Shown in pieces: positions 53,037 to 62,703 of a DNA stretch of 64,000 nt. The stretch is from Pontibacter aydingkolensis (lineage in GTDB: Bacteria > Bacteroidota > Bacteroidia > Cytophagales > Hymenobacteraceae). The stretch spans positions 385,608 to 449,607 of the forward strand of contig NZ_JAHYXK010000001.1 in NCBI RefSeq assembly GCF_019443125.1, given 5' to 3'. Position numbers and translations under genes: made by a program. Below the pieces are notes generated by a model that had not been told where the DNA came from, searched no databases, and saw only the letters and a list, made by a program, of their open reading frames with translations. Numbering within the stretch: position 1 is the stretch's first letter; each line of letters opens with the position of its first letter.

Positions 53037-54302
53037 CTATTTCTTTTTCCTTGCCTTTGCTTTCGCTTTTTTGGCCTTGGCAGCCTTTGCAGCCATGTCG
53101 CCTTCTTCAGCTTCCTTTATCAGGGATTTCCAGTCATACTTTGCTGCAGCACTAAAGTCGATGGTGGCTTCGTAGTCTTCGGTGTTTACCTCCAGCACTT
53201 TTATATCTTTGGTCAGATACTGTTGTATCTCGTCAAGTATGGGTTTCTCCTCGGGAGCACAAAAGCTAACGGCAATGCCTTTTTCGGTACCACGACCTGT
53301 ACGGCCCACACGGTGTACATAATTCTCGGGTTGCTCCGGCAGATCGTAGTTCACAACATACTCTACATTAGGTATATCTATACCACGCGCACTCACATCC
53401 GTAGCAATAAGCAGCTTTACATCTCCCTTTTTAAACTTACGCATTACATCGAGGCGGTCTTTCTGTTCTTTGCCGCCATGTATGCTTATAGCCTGTATAC
53501 CAACACGCTCCATAGCTGCCACCACACGCTCTGCACGTACTTTAGTGCGCACAAAGGCTAGTATCTTTTTGTCAGGGTTCTCCTTTACTACACGTTCCAG
53601 GAAAAAGCGCTTATCGTCCATCCCAACGTACATCACCGAGTGGTCTACGTTTTTGGCTACCGGGTCTTTAGGCGATATCTGTATGCGTACCGGTTTATTT
53701 ACCAGCGAGTAGGCCAGTTCCTTTATCTTCTCGTTAATGGTGGCCGAGAAAAACAGGGTTTGCCGTTGGCGGGGCAGTTTGGATATTAACTGTCGGATGT
53801 CGTGTATAAAGCCTAGGTCCAGCATATGATCCGCCTCATCCAGCACCAGCACCTCAATCCTATGTAATTGTATGTACCCCTGGCTTACCAGGTCAAACAG
53901 ACGGCCAGGCGTTGCTACCAGTATATCAATGCCATCTTCCAGCTTCGCGATTTGCGGGCCCTGCTCTACTCCTCCGAATACACAAAACGTTTTTACACGC
54001 GTGCCCTGCCCAATTTCGTTAAACACCTCTGTTATCTGCAGCGCCAGTTCACGCGTTGGCACCATTACCACGCACTTAATGCCATCCTGCCGGCGGCGGT
54101 TCTTACTGAACTGCAGCCTGTCGAGCACCGGAATTGCAAATGCAGCTGTTTTACCTGTGCCTGTCTGGGCAATAGCCAATACATCCTCTCCTTTCATGAT
54201 GGGAGGTATAGCTTTAAACTGAATATCGGTTGGCTTTTTGAAGCCCAGCTTGCTCAGGCTCTTTTTTATCTCGTCGGATATGCGGTAATCTTCAAATCTC
54301 AT
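53037..54302 (-). CDS. DEAD-box RNA helicase, RhlE-like
   Basis: The 421-residue protein has the full DEAD-box set: FKKPTDIQFKAIP (Q motif), AQTGTGKT (motif I), PTRELALQ (Ia), VLDEADHMLDLGF (II), FFSATI (III), DVSARGIDIPNVEYVVNYD (V) and HRVGRTGR (VI), then a short Lys/Ala-rich tail. This is the RhlE/CsdA type used in RNA decay, ribosome assembly and cold adaptation. It is monocistronic. Confidence 0.95.
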   Translation of the reverse strand: MRFEDYRISDEIKKSLSKLGFKKPTDIQFKAIPPIMKGEDVLAIAQTGTGKTAAFAIPVLDRLQFSKNRRRQDGIKCVVMVPTRELALQITEVFNEIGQGTRVKTFCVFGGVEQGPQIAKLEDGIDILVATPGRLFDLVSQGYIQLHRIEVLVLDEADHMLDLGFIHDIRQLISKLPRQRQTLFFSATINEKIKELAYSLVNKPVRIQISPKDPVAKNVDHSVMYVGMDDKRFFLERVVKENPDKKILAFVRTKVRAERVVAAMERVGIQAISIHGGKEQKDRLDVMRKFKKGDVKLLIATDVSARGIDIPNVEYVVNYDLPEQPENYVHRVGRTGRGTEKGIAVSFCAPEEKPILDEIQQYLTKDIKVLEVNTEDYEATIDFSAAAKYDWKSLIKEAEEGDMAAKAAKAKKAKAKARKKK

Positions 54303-54474
54303 GATAGCGGTATCTATACTTGGCTCTGCCTATACTTACGGTGTAACCATTGTGCAAAGGTACGCCTAATTGTTGATTGTTAGGTTGCCTGCTTTTAAAG
54401 TATGATCTGTACTTACTGCCATGCCAGGCTTATACTTTAAAACTCATTATCAGCTAAGTTGCTTAAATAAATTT

Positions 54475-54492
54475 AAAAGTTTAAAAACTTTT
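54475..54492. promoter_or_regulatory. Candidate TetR operator upstream of the exporter operon
   Basis: AAAAGTTT (54475-54482) and AAACTTTT (54485-54492) form a perfect 8-bp inverted repeat with a 2-nt spacer, the right size for a TetR-family dimer. A half-copy (AAAGTTTA) recurs at 54519. It lies 97 nt before the TetR ATG. A TATCTTTG -7 element is at 54528-54535. The low sequence complexity weakens the case. Confidence 0.45.
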
Positions 54493-54588
54493 TTTGATAG
54501 TATTACTATTATACATGAAAGTTTAAATATCTTTGCACCGCTTTACTACTCAAAGTATAAGAGAATACCTGATTAAAATGAAGATAGA

Positions 54589-55278
54589 ATGGCTACCAAC
54601 GTACATATCAGCCTGAAGCACCATTCGTACCTGCGAGAGCCGGAGCAAACAGAGCTGGGCAGAAAGATCATTTCAGAAAGTATAAGACTGATTGATGAGC
54701 TTGGGTTTGAAGACTTCACCTTTAAGAAACTTGCAAACGAGATAGGCTCAACAGAGGCTTCGGTTTATCGCTACTTTGAAAATAAGCACAAATTGCTGGT
54801 TTACCTGGTATCATGGTACTGGGCATGGCTGCATTACTCTGTAAACTTCCAGACGCAGAACATAGCAGACCCGCGGAAGCGGCTGAGCCGTGCCATAGAG
54901 GTAATTACCACAGCCGGCCAGGACGATGACCCAATGGTGGTTCATATTGATGAGCGTGTACTGCACCGTGTTATAGTAGCCGAATCATCTAAAGTATACC
55001 ATACCAAAGAAGTAGACACTGAAAACAAGGCCGGCTACTTTTTAGAGATGAAGCACTTTTGCCATTACCTTGCCCTTATGGTGCTGGAAATAAACCCTTC
55101 GTTCAAATACCCGCATGCCCTGATGAGCACCGTGCTGGAGGCTGCGCACCAGCAACTGTACTATGCCAGGCACCTGCCATCACTTACCGATGTAGTAGCC
55201 AACCGGTACGAAGAGACAATATGCTTTTTGAAACAGTTGACTTTTACAGCAGTAGACAATAAGACCACTTACCATTAA
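54589..55278 (+). CDS. TetR-family regulator
   Basis: A 229-residue protein with an N-terminal TetR DNA-binding domain (EDFTFKKLANEIGSTEASVYRYFENKHKLLVYL, helix-turn-helix near residue 45-70) and a helical C-terminal domain that would bind an effector and dimerise. The stop is 11 nt before the ABC gene, so it heads that operon and probably represses it. The effector is unknown. Confidence 0.92.
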   Translation: MATNVHISLKHHSYLREPEQTELGRKIISESIRLIDELGFEDFTFKKLANEIGSTEASVYRYFENKHKLLVYLVSWYWAWLHYSVNFQTQNIADPRKRLSRAIEVITTAGQDDDPMVVHIDERVLHRVIVAESSKVYHTKEVDTENKAGYFLEMKHFCHYLALMVLEINPSFKYPHALMSTVLEAAHQQLYYARHLPSLTDVVANRYEETICFLKQLTFTAVDNKTTYH

Positions 55279-55289
55279 CCCTGAACTGC

Positions 55290-57032
55290 ATGGCTTCTAC
55301 AGTCACAGATAAAAAAAAACTAACTCCTATGCAGCGCTTCCTGGAGCTGCTGTCCATTGAGCGCCGGGAAATACTGTACATGTATGTGTATGCTGTTGCC
55401 GCCGGATTAATAAGCTTAATGCTTCCGTTGGGCATACAAAGTATAATCGGCTTTGTATCGAGCGGGCAGATAACCGTATCGCTTGTGGTACTGATAAGCC
55501 TGATTGTACTGGCCCTGTTAATTGTAGGCGGACTGCAGGTAATGCAGCTGTGGCTGGTGGAGTTTATCCAGCAACGCCTGTTTGCCCGTACTGCTTCAGA
55601 GTTTGCGTACCGGGTGCCGCGATTCCAGCCAGAGGCCCTGCTTAAGTACTACCCCCCTGAACTGATGAACCGCTTCTTTGATGTGGTAACGCTGCAAAAA
55701 GGAGTAGCTAAAATACTGGTTGATTTCTCTACAGCTGTAATACAGATCATTTTCGGACTGATACTGCTTTCTTTTTATCACCCGTACTTTATCTTTTTCG
55801 GACTTATACTTGTTGTCGTGCTGGTGTTTATTATATGGGCAACAGGCCAGAAAGGTGTGGAGACAAGTATAAGAGAATCTAAGTACAAGTATAAACTGGT
55901 GGCCTGGCTACAGGAGATGGCCCGCTCTCTGAGCACATTTAAGCTGGTTGGGCACACCGACCTGCCCATGGACCGCACGAACAGCTATGTAAAAAGCTAC
56001 CTGGATGTGCGCAGACAGCACTTTAAGATCCTGATGACGCAATACTATAGCTTTGTGGGCTTTAAAACCTTTATTACCGGTGGCCTGCTGGTGCTGGGTT
56101 GTATACTGGTAGTGCAGCGTGAGATAAACATTGGCCAGTTTGTAGCCTCAGAGATCATCATCATTCTTATGATGACAGCCGTTGAGAAAATCATCATAAA
56201 GCTTGAAACAGTTTATGACGTGATGGCGAGCCTGGACAAGATCGGGCAGGTAACTGACCTCCCGCTGGAAGAAATAAAAGGCATAAAACTGGAAGACCTT
56301 CCTTTAGACGGCGGACTAAGCGTACAGGCAAAGAACCTAAAGTATAAGTTTAAGGACAGCGGGAAGGTTGCACTGGAGAACATAAACTTCACGATACAGC
56401 CTTCGGAGAGCGTATGTTTGGCAGGTTTTAACAGCTCTGGCAAAAGCACGCTTATCAGCATATTATTAGGATTACTGCCATCGTACGAAGGTAGCCTGGC
56501 TTACAACGGCATCTCGCTTCACGACCTGCACAAGGGTAACCTGCGCAGCCTCATCGGCGACAATATTTCCAAAGAGCAGGTGTTTGACGGCTCTCTTATA
56601 GAAAACATCACGCTTGGCCGCAACCTGCCGATGCAGGACATACTGTGGGCCATAGAAATTACCGGCCTCACACAATTTGTACATACCCTGCCAGATGGGT
56701 TACATGCCTACCTTACTGGCGGCAGTATGCGTTTGCCAGGCAGCGTGGCTCGTAAAATAGTAATGGCACGCAGCCTTGTGCAGCGCCCCAGGTTCCTGAT
56801 CATCGATAACTATTGGGCAGGTATGGCTAAAAAAGACAAAATGGAATTCCTGCGACTACTTACAAGCCCGCAATTTAACTGGACAATGATCATCGTTTCG
56901 AATGACAGGGACGTAATGCAACTGTGTGACCGCACGTTGCTGCTGCAGGAAGGGCACATGGTAGCCTTTGACAAGTATGAGCAAATAAAACAGCTCGATG
57001 TTTTACAGGAGTTAACAGATGTATACCGCTAA
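55290..57032 (+). CDS. ABC exporter with membrane domain and degenerate ATPase
   Basis: The 580-residue protein has an N-terminal membrane domain (six helices, residues about 35-330) without the peptidase module of bacteriocin exporters, and a C-terminal nucleotide-binding domain. Walker A (GFNSSGKST) is normal. The Q-loop Gln is replaced (IGDNIS), the signature LSGGQ reads RLPGS, Walker B has Asn instead of the catalytic Glu (FLIIDNYWAG), and the H-loop His is replaced by Asn (VSNDRD). So the ATPase probably cannot hydrolyse normally, or works by other residues. It is followed by HlyD (3 nt) and TolC genes, the type I secretion set. Confidence 0.9.
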   Translation: MASTVTDKKKLTPMQRFLELLSIERREILYMYVYAVAAGLISLMLPLGIQSIIGFVSSGQITVSLVVLISLIVLALLIVGGLQVMQLWLVEFIQQRLFARTASEFAYRVPRFQPEALLKYYPPELMNRFFDVVTLQKGVAKILVDFSTAVIQIIFGLILLSFYHPYFIFFGLILVVVLVFIIWATGQKGVETSIRESKYKYKLVAWLQEMARSLSTFKLVGHTDLPMDRTNSYVKSYLDVRRQHFKILMTQYYSFVGFKTFITGGLLVLGCILVVQREINIGQFVASEIIIILMMTAVEKIIIKLETVYDVMASLDKIGQVTDLPLEEIKGIKLEDLPLDGGLSVQAKNLKYKFKDSGKVALENINFTIQPSESVCLAGFNSSGKSTLISILLGLLPSYEGSLAYNGISLHDLHKGNLRSLIGDNISKEQVFDGSLIENITLGRNLPMQDILWAIEITGLTQFVHTLPDGLHAYLTGGSMRLPGSVARKIVMARSLVQRPRFLIIDNYWAGMAKKDKMEFLRLLTSPQFNWTMIIVSNDRDVMQLCDRTLLLQEGHMVAFDKYEQIKQLDVLQELTDVYR

Positions 57033-57035
57033 AGT

Positions 57036-58418
57036 ATGGCTACTGAATTAAAAGAGTTTGATAATACAGGGCATCCGCAATTGGAGGTAATGTCTGAGGT
57101 GCAGACGCCAAGTCTTGGCCGCTCTCTTGCCTACTGGATCGGAGGAATCTTTCTGGTTATATTGCTTTCCCTGTTCCTGCCCTGGACGCAGAACATACGC
57201 TCCGAAGGTGAACTTACAGCGCTTACACCCCAGGACAGGCCCCAGACAATTGAGGCTACTATAGCAGGCCGTATAGAGCGCTGGCATGTAATGGAAGGTG
57301 CCTTTGTAAAAAAAGGCGATACAATTGCCAGCATTTCCGAGATCAAGGAGAAATACATGGACCCTAACCTGCTTGCACGGCTGGGCGAGCAGGTAGAGGC
57401 AAAACAGGGAGCCGTAGCAGCCAACGAGAATAAAGTAGATGCCCTGCAGGAGCAGATAACAGCACTGCGCGAAGGTTTGATATTTAGTTTGCAGAAAGCA
57501 CGCAACAAGATAGAACAGACACGACTGAAGCTCCAAAGCGACAGCATGGATGTGGTAGCCCAACGCACAGAGCTGGCAGTTGCCATATCGCAATTTGAGC
57601 GCCAGGAAAACCTGTACAAGCAAGGGCTAAAATCGCTGACGGAACTGGAGCAGCGACGCCTGAAACTACAGGAGGCACAGGCAAAGCTTGTTTCGCTCAT
57701 CAACAAGTATGAAGCCACACAGGCCGAGTTACAGAATGCCCGCACAGAGCTAAACTCGCTTCAGGCTGAGTATGGCGACAAAATTGCAAAAGCAGAGGCC
57801 GAACTCAGTTCTACCCGATCTTATGTGTATGGTACCCAGGCTGATGTGGCCAAGCTGCAGAGTGAGTATAGCAGCACACAGGTGCGCAGCCAATATTACC
57901 AGATCGTAGCGCCGCAGGATGGATACCTGGTAAGAACGCTAAAAGCAGGTATCGGAGAAACCATAAAGGAGGGTGAGGCACTGGCCACTATTATGCCAGA
58001 GAACCCAAATCTGGCTGCTGAACTGTATGTCGATGCCCTTGACCTGCCACTGATAAACCGCGGGGATAAAGTTCGTGTGGAGTTTGAAGGGTGGCCGACG
58101 CTTGTGTTCTCCGGATGGCCTGACGTTAGCTTTGGTACTTTTGGTGGCAAAGTTGCCGTGATCGATAACACGGCCACAAATGGCAAATATCGAATGTTGG
58201 TAGTGCCTGATCCTGACACGGAGCCGTGGCCGGATGCTTTGCGCGTAGGTTCCGGTGTATATGGTTGGGCCATGCTTAACACTGTGCCGATCTGGTATGA
58301 GATCTGGCGCCAGCTAAACAATTTCCCACCAGATTATACCAACGGTAAGTATACCTCTGCAACAGATACAAAAGGCAAGGCAAAGAACAATATAAAAACA
58401 GAGGAGGAAGCATACTGA
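57036..58418 (+). CDS. HlyD-family membrane-fusion adaptor
   Basis: A 460-residue periplasmic adaptor with one N-terminal membrane helix (SLAYWIGGIFLVILLSLF), a lipoyl/biotinyl-like domain (IEATIAGRIERWHVMEGAFVKKGDTIA), a very long coiled coil from about residue 100 to 290 (VEAKQGAVAANENKV onward) and the second lipoyl half (QIVAPQDGYLVRTLKAGIGETI). It would bridge the ABC protein to TolC. Overlap of one base with the TolC gene (TGATG) shows coupling. The C-terminus is extended by a Lys-rich tail. Confidence 0.92.
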   Translation: MATELKEFDNTGHPQLEVMSEVQTPSLGRSLAYWIGGIFLVILLSLFLPWTQNIRSEGELTALTPQDRPQTIEATIAGRIERWHVMEGAFVKKGDTIASISEIKEKYMDPNLLARLGEQVEAKQGAVAANENKVDALQEQITALREGLIFSLQKARNKIEQTRLKLQSDSMDVVAQRTELAVAISQFERQENLYKQGLKSLTELEQRRLKLQEAQAKLVSLINKYEATQAELQNARTELNSLQAEYGDKIAKAEAELSSTRSYVYGTQADVAKLQSEYSSTQVRSQYYQIVAPQDGYLVRTLKAGIGETIKEGEALATIMPENPNLAAELYVDALDLPLINRGDKVRVEFEGWPTLVFSGWPDVSFGTFGGKVAVIDNTATNGKYRMLVVPDPDTEPWPDALRVGSGVYGWAMLNTVPIWYEIWRQLNNFPPDYTNGKYTSATDTKGKAKNNIKTEEEAY

Positions 58419-59842
58419 TGCCTAGATATTTTTTTGTGTTATGCCTGTTACTATGCTTGCCTTGGTGGATACAAGATTTGCAGGCGCAGGATTCTGTTCA
58501 GGTGCTTACACTACAGGAGTACCAGCGGATTATACTTGCAAACCATCCTGTTGCCTCGCAGGCAAGGCTGCTTACCGAACAGGCCCGCCAGGAATTGCGC
58601 ATATCGCGCGGCGTTTTCGACCCGGAGATAAGCAGCAAGCTATACCGCAAAGAATTTAACGGCAAAGAGTATTATAACACCTGGGACAATACTCTGCGCG
58701 TGCCGTTGTGGTTTGGGCCTGTATTAAAAGCAGGTTATGAAAAAAACCAGGGCCAGTTTCTGAATCCGGAGAACAGCACCCCTGAAAACGGACTGAGCTA
58801 TGCAGGTATCTCCATACCCCTAGGGCAAGGCTTGTTTATTGATGAACGCAGGTCTGTACTCAGGCAGGCCCAGTTGATGCAGGATATTGCTGAGGCTGAG
58901 CGTGTTAAACTGATAAATAAATTATTACTGGAGGCAACCAAAGACTATTGGGACTGGCTGTTACAGTACCGCACCATGCAACTTTTTCAGGAAGCGCTGG
59001 AGTTAGCAGATTTCAGGCTGAAAGGTGTGAACATCAGGGCCCGCGAAGGCGACCTTGCCGCTATTGATACTGTTGAGGCATTAATGGTAGTACAGGACCG
59101 GCTGGTACTACTGCAACAGGCACAGCTTAACTACAACAATAACCGCCTGCAGGTAGCTGTACACTTGTGGGGCGAAAACGGAGTACCACTGGAGCTGCAG
59201 GAGAACACTGTGCCCACCCTGTTAGGCAGCGAACTGGCCACCCTGCAACCTGACTCAGTGGAGCAATTACTGGAGTTTGCCCGCAACAACCATCCTGAAC
59301 TCCGCAAACTGGACCTGAAAGGAGACCAGCTGGCAATTGAACAGCGCTTTGCGGCTGATAAACTAAAGCCAAAGCTGAACATTGATTATAATGTACTCCA
59401 ACGCGACTTCTACCTCGGCTCCGAAGCACTGGACCAGCAACATATGGGGAATAACTATAAAATGGGTGTGAGCTTTAGTTTGCCTCTGTTTTTGAGAGAA
59501 GAACGTGGAAAGCTGCAGCTTACGAGGGCCAAGCAACAAGTAAATGCATTAGAGTTTACGCAAACTGCACGAGAAGTAGCGGCAGCCGTTCAGGCGGCCT
59601 ACAACGAATTGTTGGCGCTAGAGCAGCAAATAAGAACCCAGCAGCAGGCTGTAGCTAATGCCCTTATACTTCGCGACGGAGAAATCATACGCTTCGAAAA
59701 CGGCGAAAGCTCCCTGTTCCTGATCAATTCCAGGGAAGTAAAGTACCTCGAGGCCCAGGTAAAGCTGTATGAACTGCGCACCAAGTATGCTAAAGCCAAA
59801 ACATACCTTTACTGGGCTGCAGGCGAGGTTCCGGTGGAGTGA
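58418..59842 (+). CDS. TolC-family outer-membrane efflux protein
   Basis: The 474-residue protein has a signal peptide ending after LQAQ and two homologous halves typical of TolC/OEP proteins, with long helices (LLEATKDYWDWLLQYRTMQLFQ; ALEQQIRTQQQAVANALILRDG) and barrel strands. It forms the outer-membrane channel for the HlyD-ABC pair. It begins inside the stop of the HlyD gene. No substrate gene (RTX repeat, bacteriocin) lies nearby. Confidence 0.92.
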   Translation: MPRYFFVLCLLLCLPWWIQDLQAQDSVQVLTLQEYQRIILANHPVASQARLLTEQARQELRISRGVFDPEISSKLYRKEFNGKEYYNTWDNTLRVPLWFGPVLKAGYEKNQGQFLNPENSTPENGLSYAGISIPLGQGLFIDERRSVLRQAQLMQDIAEAERVKLINKLLLEATKDYWDWLLQYRTMQLFQEALELADFRLKGVNIRAREGDLAAIDTVEALMVVQDRLVLLQQAQLNYNNNRLQVAVHLWGENGVPLELQENTVPTLLGSELATLQPDSVEQLLEFARNNHPELRKLDLKGDQLAIEQRFAADKLKPKLNIDYNVLQRDFYLGSEALDQQHMGNNYKMGVSFSLPLFLREERGKLQLTRAKQQVNALEFTQTAREVAAAVQAAYNELLALEQQIRTQQQAVANALILRDGEIIRFENGESSLFLINSREVKYLEAQVKLYELRTKYAKAKTYLYWAAGEVPVE

Positions 59843-59843
59843 G

Positions 59844-60165
59844 TTCGTTATTCGTTGATCGTTGTTTGTTTTTGTAGAGACGCAATACCTTGCGTCTTTT
59901 TAATACAAGGCAGTGCCTCCAAAAGTATAAAGTATGGCTTCGTGGAAGTATAAACTTATATTTTGCAGAAGTTGAAAGTATGATTCACGGAAGTCTGAAG
60001 ACTTCCCATCATGAAAAGTCACAAGTCACCGCTTCGCTTAAGACTTGCGCCAGGAAAATAGTTTAGCCGCAACGTGTTGCATTTCTACGTTCACCATCAG
60101 CCAAACCCATCGCCCTGTAGCCACCAAGACGCAAGGTATTGCGTCTCTACATTTCGAATAACGAA
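59844..60165. repeat. 322-bp inverted-repeat element of REP/MITE type
   Basis: The region is bounded by an 11-bp inverted repeat (59844-59854 and 60155-60165) and, just inside, a perfect 25-bp inverted repeat (59874-59898 and 60126-60150). Each 25-mer has an internal palindrome AGACGCAA-TACC-TTGCGTCT that can form a hairpin. Between them another palindrome, GGAAGTCT-GA-AGACTTCC, lies at 59989-60006. There is no transposase. It fits a nonautonomous element or a composite REP cluster inserted between the TolC gene and the TauE gene, ending 2 nt before the TauE stop codon. Its own direction is undefined. Confidence 0.75.
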
Positions 60166-60167
60166 AC

Positions 60168-61040
60168 CTATCCTTTACGGCCAAACCATTGCTGCACTGT
60201 GGTAGCCAGATGAGCAAAATCGCTGCCGCCGGTGCCGTAGGTATCGTAGGCAAATTTAAAGATGATGCCGGACACAACCACCAGGAACAGCACGCGCACA
60301 AAGCCAACACCACGCTTAAGGGCTGTACGTGTGCCTAGTTGGGAACCAAGTATACTGCAAATAGCCATGGGTATAGCCACTTCATACAGCACGAATCCCT
60401 TATAGGCAAAGTATAAAAGCGCCGAGAGGTTAGTAGCCACATTAACTACTTTAGATGCCGCTGAGGCAGCCAGAAAGTTAAAGCCAAACACTCCGATAAA
60501 GATAAAGATTAGAAAGCTGCCGGTTCCAGGGCCAAAGAAGCCGTCATAGAATCCAATAGAGGCACCAATCAGCAACCCGTATAGCCGTTCTTTAGACTCT
60601 GTAAGCTTTGGGGCATGCAGTGAGCCGAAGTCTTTTTTGATAAAAGTATACACCGCCACCAGCACCAGCAGCACAAGTATAAGCGGCTTCATCAAACTGG
60701 CATCTATGTGAGCAAGTGCCCTGGCTCCCAGAAAAGAGAACACAAAAGCCGCACCAGCGGCCGGAAGTATAGCCCAGTAGTTTATCTTAACTGTTCGCAC
60801 ATACCGCACCATGGCCGCAGTAGTGCCTGCAATGCCGGCAAATTTACCCGTGCCAAATGCAACCGGCAATGGCACTCCGGGCAAAAACACCAGCAGGGCC
60901 GGCAACTGAATCAGGCCCCCACCACCTACTATCGAATCAATGAACCCGGCCAGAAAAGCGAAAAAGCACAGGTAAAGTATAATTTCTATTTCCACAAGTA
61001 TAAACAGAATATAACACAGGCCACAAAGCAGCCATAACAA
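60168..61040 (-). CDS. TauE/SafE-family sulfite exporter-like permease
   Basis: A 290-residue membrane protein with about eight helices and the TauE/SafE repeats (FAFLAGFIDSIVGGGGLIQLPALL and IGASIGFYDGFFGPGTGSFL). The family exports sulfite, sulfoacetate or similar organosulfur anions, but members have many substrates. In this genome it is notable beside a ComA-like enzyme elsewhere in the window. The stop (60168-60170) abuts the inverted-repeat element. The first 18 residues might not be translated, as an inner start is possible. Confidence 0.88.
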   Translation of the reverse strand: MLWLLCGLCYILFILVEIEIILYLCFFAFLAGFIDSIVGGGGLIQLPALLVFLPGVPLPVAFGTGKFAGIAGTTAAMVRYVRTVKINYWAILPAAGAAFVFSFLGARALAHIDASLMKPLILVLLVLVAVYTFIKKDFGSLHAPKLTESKERLYGLLIGASIGFYDGFFGPGTGSFLIFIFIGVFGFNFLAASAASKVVNVATNLSALLYFAYKGFVLYEVAIPMAICSILGSQLGTRTALKRGVGFVRVLFLVVVSGIIFKFAYDTYGTGGSDFAHLATTVQQWFGRKG

Positions 61041-61221
61041 CTTAACTTACAGCAGTAATGCGGCGCCAGTAAAAAGTGTGCAAGTTACGCGAACAAAGCA
61101 TCATCTGCAGCAATTGTGGCCATAATATTTAGCACAAAGCCTTTAAAGTTGCAGATGGCACTCTTCTTGTACAGCCAATGTTACCATCAACAACCCGGAT
61201 TTATTCTTACAAGCTACACCA

Positions 61222-62412
61222 GTGATAAGACTACTTTTAATTTATACTTTGCTTTTTGGCACGCTTGCCACACATACCAGTTGCGAGAAAGACGCTGTTG
61301 CTGCACCCATAGCAGAAAAAGAACTTTACATATCGTCGGAGCTTGTTACAACGGTTCCGAAAAGTTTGCTGCAATCGCTGGCGGTGGCAGATGGGTACGG
61401 AGTTTATGCCAACGACATAAAGTATGGCGTATCGGTTTACAGGCTGCAATATTATACTTCATACCAGGGCAAGGAGATAAAAGCCTCCGGTTTGGTTTGT
61501 GTACCACAGGGCATGGAAACGGCAGCGCCGGTTATCAGTGCGCAACACGGCACCATTTTTACCCATAACGATGCTCCGTCCAGCTTTACAGGCTTAAGTG
61601 GCTTTGAGCTTTTTGCTGCCGCCGGTTATGTAACGCTTATTCCGGACTATATTGGCTTTGGAGAGTCGAAGCATATTTTCCATCCCTATTATGACCAGAA
61701 GCATTCAGCCTTAGCCGTGGTAGATATGATCAAGGCTGCACGAGGCTTTTACCGGGAAAAGGATGTAAAAACGAATGAGCAGCTGTTTCTGGTAGGATAT
61801 TCGGAGGGTGGCTATGTAACGCTGGCCGCTCAGAAAGAGATTGAGACCAACCCATCGCATCAACTTAAAATAACGGCCTCGGCAGCGGGCGCAGGTGGTT
61901 ATGATCTAACGCACATGCTGTCAGGTATCACATCTGGCCAAGCGTATACTTACCCAGCGTACCTGGCCTATATTTTACAGGCCTACAACCACACCAATAG
62001 CTGGAACCGACCTTTAAATGAGCTTTTTCAGGAGCCTTATGCGAGCAAGTTGCCACAGCTATTTAATGGCAGCAACGGTGGCAGCGCCATTAACCGCGAG
62101 CTCACCACTAACCCGCAGAAGTTGTTTACGCCTGCGTTTTACAATGGCCTGAAAGAGGCAGACAAAGAGCTTGTACTAAAGCAGGCACTGCAAGATAACA
62201 GCTTTCATGGCTGGGCTCCGCAAAGTCCAACCCGTTTGTATCACGGAACTGCCGACAACATTGTGCCTTTCGAAAACTCTCAGCTGACTTATGATCGCTT
62301 TAAAGCGCAGGGCGCACCTCATACCGAACTGATAAGTATAAACGGTGGTACACACAGTACTTCTTTTGTACCGATGCTGCAGTCGCTGGTACCTTGGATA
62401 AAAGCATTCTAG
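61222..62412 (+). CDS. Lipoprotein alpha/beta-hydrolase, secretory-lipase-like
   Basis: A 396-residue protein beginning with GTG at 61222, with a lipobox in THTSC (Cys near residue 21). The hydrolase fold shows the nucleophile elbow GYSEGG, the Asp of YHGTADNIVPFENS and His in INGGTHSTSF, a complete triad. The sequence resembles secretory lipases and esterases of the LIP family (PF03583), which act on acyl esters. It is monocistronic with a terminator after it. Confidence 0.88.
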   Translation: MIRLLLIYTLLFGTLATHTSCEKDAVAAPIAEKELYISSELVTTVPKSLLQSLAVADGYGVYANDIKYGVSVYRLQYYTSYQGKEIKASGLVCVPQGMETAAPVISAQHGTIFTHNDAPSSFTGLSGFELFAAAGYVTLIPDYIGFGESKHIFHPYYDQKHSALAVVDMIKAARGFYREKDVKTNEQLFLVGYSEGGYVTLAAQKEIETNPSHQLKITASAAGAGGYDLTHMLSGITSGQAYTYPAYLAYILQAYNHTNSWNRPLNELFQEPYASKLPQLFNGSNGGSAINRELTTNPQKLFTPAFYNGLKEADKELVLKQALQDNSFHGWAPQSPTRLYHGTADNIVPFENSQLTYDRFKAQGAPHTELISINGGTHSTSFVPMLQSLVPWIKAF

Positions 62413-62432
62413 TCTTAATATAAAATACACTG

Positions 62433-62466
62433 AAGCTCTACAGGTAATGCTGTGGGGCTTTTTTGT
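62433..62466 (+). terminator. Rho-independent terminator of the lipase gene
   Basis: AAGCTCTACAG (62433-62443) pairs with CTGTGGGGCTT (62450-62460) with two G-T wobbles around a 6-nt loop, followed by T6. Confidence 0.85.
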
Positions 62467-62703
62467 TTATAGCACTTTTACTTAACCTATCCCCTCAGCA
62501 GCATTGGCATTTATGTAGCTGAGACTCAACATTAATTTTTAAATTTTAAGCGCTGAAGCATAGCTTTTATCTAATGTTAAAATATCTTTATATTCGTGCA
62601 TTCAAATGATTACCAGTACAGATAGCATACTTCTTCATCCACCCAAAATGAAGTTTATGAAAATCTGACAAGCTATGCCCAACAAACACACTAATGCCCT
62701 TAT

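Noticed and set aside
60038..60313. 91-codon minus-strand frame overlapping the TauE gene end
   Set aside because: Different frame from the conserved permease, and it covers the inverted-repeat element.
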